DNA of 64,000 nt from Streptomyces pinistramenti. Lineage in GTDB: Bacteria; Actinomycetota; Actinomycetes; Streptomycetales; Streptomycetaceae. The notes beneath the pieces were generated by a model, which made no database searches, was not told the DNA's origin, and worked only from the letters and a program-made list of their open reading frames with translations. Where the stretch lies: assembly GCF_020564935.1 (NCBI RefSeq), contig NZ_JAJCXB010000002.1, positions 124,001 through 188,000 on the forward strand, read 5' to 3'. Shown here in pieces: positions 61,270 to 64,000 of the stretch (positions are counted from its first letter, which is position 1; every line of letters starts with the position of its first letter). The position numbers and the translations under genes were made by a program.

Positions 61270-62782
61270 GGTGCTCCCATTCAGATACAGCTCGGTCGTC
61301 CGTCCGCCCGGCGGTGGCGCACCACTGCTCGTAGCGCCGCAGCTCACTGCTCTTGAGCTGCCGCAGGCACTCCGCGAGGGGGTTGCCCAGGACCTCGCGG
61401 TGGAACCGGCTTTCGGTGAAGGCCCGCAGGGCTTCGCCCAGGCTGCCGGGCAGCGCCGGCAGATGGGTGGCGTGCGGGTCGTCGGCCGACGGGCCCGGTG
61501 CCTTGCCCTGGTGCATTCCGTCCAGCCCGGCGGCGAGTTGGGCGGACATGTAGAGGTACGGGTTGGCGCAGGGCTCGCCCAGGCGGTTCTCGATGTGCGC
61601 CGCCGGGTCTCCGTGTGCGCCCAGCACCCGCAGGAGTGCGCCCCGGTTCTCGACCGACCAGGCCACGCGGCTCGGGGCGAGCGAGAAGCCGCCGTTGATG
61701 CGGCGGTATCCGTTCAGTGTGGGGACGCACAACAGGGCTCCGGCGGGGGCGTGTTCGAGGAGGCCGGCCAGGAATGCCTCGCCCGTCGGGGACAGTACCG
61801 CGTCGCCGTCCGGTGCGCTGAAGAGGTTGCGGCCCGTGGACGCCTGGGCCAGGGACTGGTGCAGGTGCCAGCCGCTGGCGTCGAAGCCGGGCAGGGCGGG
61901 GAGGGCCATGAAGGACGCGTGGTGGCCCTGCCGGGCGCAGATCTGCTTGGTCACGGTCCGGAACAGCAACATGCTGTCGGCGGCGTCCAGGGCGTGCTGC
62001 GGGGCGAAGGTGAACTCCAGCTGGCCGGGGCCCGATTCGTGCTCCACGGAGCGCAGCGGCAGGCCGAGCTGCCGGAGCGCGTCGGCGAGCGGGCCGGTCA
62101 CGGGTTCCAGGGCGTCGGTGAGCGAGTCCAGGTTGAACTGGAAGCCGCCGTTGACCGGGGTGACGGCGGGCGGTTCGCCCTGCTCGCCGAAGCCGCCGAC
62201 CGAGCCGGTGAAGTGGCCGTCCACGAGGCGCGTCAGGTACCACTCGACTTCGAGGCCCACGACGTAGTCGAGGTCGCGGGAGCGCAGTCCGTCCAGGAGG
62301 CGGCGCAGCACGGCGCGGCCGGACAGCGGGTGCGGGCGGCCGGAGCGCAGGTACTCGTCGCCGATCACCCAGCCGGTGCGGGCCCGGGTGTAGGGCAGTC
62401 GGCGGAAGGTGGTCGGGTCGGGCACGAGGACGAAGTCGCCGGCGCCCTGGAGTTCGTCCACACCGATTCCGGCGTCGCTGAGGGTGTAGTCGACGGCGAC
62501 GGCGTGTCCGGTGTCGAAGACGAACGGGCCGGGGCTGTAGTCCATGCCGTTGCGCAGCACCGTGCGGAAGGCGTCGGCGGTGAGCGTCTTGGAACGGGCG
62601 AGGCCGTGCGGGTCGGCGAAGACCACGCGTACGTAGTCCAGCGTGTCCAGGGCTGCTTCCAGGTCACGGGCGGCCGCTTGCCGCCGGTCGTCCCACAGCT
62701 CGTGCCGGGCGATGAAGTCGCGGCTTCCTGTGCTCAGTTGGTGATATGCGGCATTGCCCGGCCGGTCGGCTCTTGGGGTCAC
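61247..62782 (-). CDS. Glutamine-synthetase-family ligase (type III/PuuA-like)
   Basis: 511 residues from a GTG overlapping the amidase stop by 4 bases, so coupled. N-terminal beta-grasp: TLDYVRVVFADPHGLARSKT. Catalytic domain: VVGLEVEWYLTRLVDG, VEHESGPGQLEFTF, ASGWHLHQSLAQASTGRNLF and NRLGEPCANPYLYMSAQLAA. This is the family of gamma-glutamyl-polyamine, -anilide or -ethanolamine synthetases rather than primary GlnA: the SGWHLHQSL site replaces the usual SGMHxHxSL and the adenylylation Tyr motif is absent. A gamma-glutamyl or other amide bond to a specialised amine is likely. Partners: amidase upstream, FemAB-like downstream. Confidence 0.88.
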   Translation of the reverse strand: MTPRADRPGNAAYHQLSTGSRDFIARHELWDDRRQAAARDLEAALDTLDYVRVVFADPHGLARSKTLTADAFRTVLRNGMDYSPGPFVFDTGHAVAVDYTLSDAGIGVDELQGAGDFVLVPDPTTFRRLPYTRARTGWVIGDEYLRSGRPHPLSGRAVLRRLLDGLRSRDLDYVVGLEVEWYLTRLVDGHFTGSVGGFGEQGEPPAVTPVNGGFQFNLDSLTDALEPVTGPLADALRQLGLPLRSVEHESGPGQLEFTFAPQHALDAADSMLLFRTVTKQICARQGHHASFMALPALPGFDASGWHLHQSLAQASTGRNLFSAPDGDAVLSPTGEAFLAGLLEHAPAGALLCVPTLNGYRRINGGFSLAPSRVAWSVENRGALLRVLGAHGDPAAHIENRLGEPCANPYLYMSAQLAAGLDGMHQGKAPGPSADDPHATHLPALPGSLGEALRAFTESRFHREVLGNPLAECLRQLKSSELRRYEQWCATAGRTDDRAVSEWEHREFFATY

Positions 62783-64000
62783 GTCTGTCGACGGTCCTCT
62801 CCGGGGTAGGTGGGTGGCGAGGGGAGCGAGCGTTCGATCTCGCGGGCGACGTGCAGGACGAGCGCGTCGTGTCCCGGGGCGGCCGCCAGCTGGAGGCCGA
62901 CCGGCAGCCCGCGGGCGCTCAGGCCGACGGGGAGGGAGAGCGCCGGCATCCCGGCCAGGTTGAAGGGATAGGCGGCGGGCGCCCAGGCCAGCCACGACAG
63001 CGGGTCGTGGTTGCCGTCGGCGGGGCGCCAGGCGTCGACGGGGAACGGTTCGACGGTGAGGGTGGGCATGGCCAGCAGGTCGAAACGGTCGGTGCACGCG
63101 GCCAGTTGGGTGCGCAGTCCGCCCCGGGCGGCTTCCGCGTGGACGAGGTCGGCGGCGCCGAGCCGCCTGCCGTGCTCGACGATGCGCAGCCGCTCGGGGT
63201 CCGCCCACGCGTCGTGCTCCGGGGGCGATCCGGCCGCTTCGGCGGCGGCCAGGATCGTCACCAGGGCGGGGTAGGGGTCGTCGAAGGGCAGCGGGATCCG
63301 CTCGATCCGGTGGCCCTCGTCCGCGAGCGCCTGGACGGCGGCGCGCTGCGGGGCCGTGAGGTGGTCGGCGGCGGCCGGTCCTGGTGTCTCGATCCAGGCG
63401 ATCCGGAGCGGGCGTGCGGGGACCGGGAGTTGGCCGCCATGCCGGGCGGAGTACGAGTCGGGGTCGCGTGGGTCGGCGCCGGTCATGACGTCCGCCAGCA
63501 GGCCGGCGTCGGCGACCGTGCGGGTCAGCGGCCCGAGGTGGGAGTGGCGGTCGGGGCAGTGCGGGACGTACGGGATGCGGCCGTGGGTCGGTTTGAAGCC
63601 GACGACGCCGCAGAAGGCGGCGGGGATCCGGATCGAGCCGGCCCCGTCGGTTCCGGTCGCGGCGATGCCGAGACCGGCGGCCACCGCCGCGGCCGCACCG
63701 CCGCTGGAGCCCCCGGCGCTGAGGGAGGTGTCCCAGGGGTTGGCCGCCGCGGGGCCCAGCCGGTTGACGGTGGCGGCGCTCCAGCCGCCTTCCGAAGTGG
63801 TGGTCTTGCCCAGGATGACGGCGCCCGCCTTCCGCAGCCGTGCGACGGCGGGCGCGTCCTCGTCGGGGGTCGCGTCGCGCAGCCGCAGGGAGCCGCGGGT
63901 GGTCCGCAGTCCCCTGGTCGCGGTCAGGTCCTTCACGCTGACCGGGACGCCCAGCAGCGGCTGTTCGTCCCAGGCCGCGGCGCCGAGCGCACGGATGCGC
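62779..64000 (-). CDS. Amidase-signature (AS) family hydrolase, N-terminus beyond window edge
   Basis: 407 residues are in the window; the start lies beyond 64000. The catalytic Lys is in PLLGVPVSVKDLTATRG, followed by the AS block SLSAGGSSGGAAAAVAAGLG, then IAATGTDGAGSIRIPAAFCG and VVGFKPTHGRIP, so the Ser-cisSer-Lys triad is complete. The C-terminus reads FNLAGMPALSLPVGLSARGL, normal for the family. It hydrolyses an amide; with the coupled glutamine-synthetase-like gene it could form or remove a protecting amide. Confidence 0.93.
   Translation of the reverse strand, partial: RIRALGAAAWDEQPLLGVPVSVKDLTATRGLRTTRGSLRLRDATPDEDAPAVARLRKAGAVILGKTTTSEGGWSAATVNRLGPAAANPWDTSLSAGGSSGGAAAAVAAGLGIAATGTDGAGSIRIPAAFCGVVGFKPTHGRIPYVPHCPDRHSHLGPLTRTVADAGLLADVMTGADPRDPDSYSARHGGQLPVPARPLRIAWIETPGPAAADHLTAPQRAAVQALADEGHRIERIPLPFDDPYPALVTILAAAEAAGSPPEHDAWADPERLRIVEHGRRLGAADLVHAEAARGGLRTQLAACTDRFDLLAMPTLTVEPFPVDAWRPADGNHDPLSWLAWAPAAYPFNLAGMPALSLPVGLSARGLPVGLQLAAAPGHDALVLHVAREIERSLPSPPTYPGEDRRQT

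Overview
The window is high-GC actinobacterial chromosome, almost certainly Streptomyces. Genes are GC-rich with many GTG starts. Several small families look typical of Streptomyces (DUF6214, DUF6131, DUF6381, DUF5709, SCO6745-like). LigD activities are split over separate genes, and the bc1/aa3 respiratory genes are of actinobacterial type. No rRNA, tRNA, insertion sequence, CRISPR array or replication origin was seen. Family names come from recognising sequence features, not from a database search.

Region 1 (1-17.5 kb) holds stress and respiration genes with several decayed loci: the tail of a SpoIIE-type phosphatase, a ClpC-like unfoldase, a frameshifted GAF/phosphatase relic, a GNAT, a universal stress protein, a frameshifted short-chain dehydrogenase, an orphan ctaD-ctaF-qcrB set, a TetR with a 34-bp palindromic operator next to a nitroreductase, a kdsB-like relic and a second TetR. 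Region 2 (17.5-37.4 kb) is mixed metabolism and DNA repair: an FprA-like reductase, ArsR, a HhH protein, a phosphoketolase interrupted by one amber codon, the LigD polymerase and phosphoesterase genes, an FMN glutamate-synthase-like protein, a SigB/SigF-type sigma factor, an Old Yellow Enzyme and many small stress-type proteins. The ArsR promoter and the Old Yellow Enzyme promoter 15 kb away carry the same TACGA-N6-TCGTA operator.

Region 3 (37.5-48.3 kb) looks like conserved housekeeping: ung, a DUF2510/LURP-one protein, an N-acetylglucosamine-kinase-like protein, a CbiX-like protein, a lactonase, a FUSC exporter and a divergent MocR/YczE pair sharing three ATTGGCC boxes.

Region 4 (48.4-64 kb) is the most interesting part and reads as a small biosynthetic locus. 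On the minus strand, in transcription order, are a phytanoyl-CoA-dioxygenase-like protein whose iron motif is H-x-G rather than H-x-D (a radical-halogenase signature), a GNAT, a TauD-type dioxygenase, an M20 deacylase, an MFS exporter, two ATP-grasp ligases and a CPA2 antiporter. About 2 kb further on, a coupled amidase / glutamine-synthetase-like / FemAB-like operon runs in the same direction and a VOC protein faces it. The inferred logic is modification of an amino acid (halogenation and hydroxylation), N-acetyl protection and later deprotection, ribosome-independent ligation by ATP-grasp enzymes, and export. The product is unknown.
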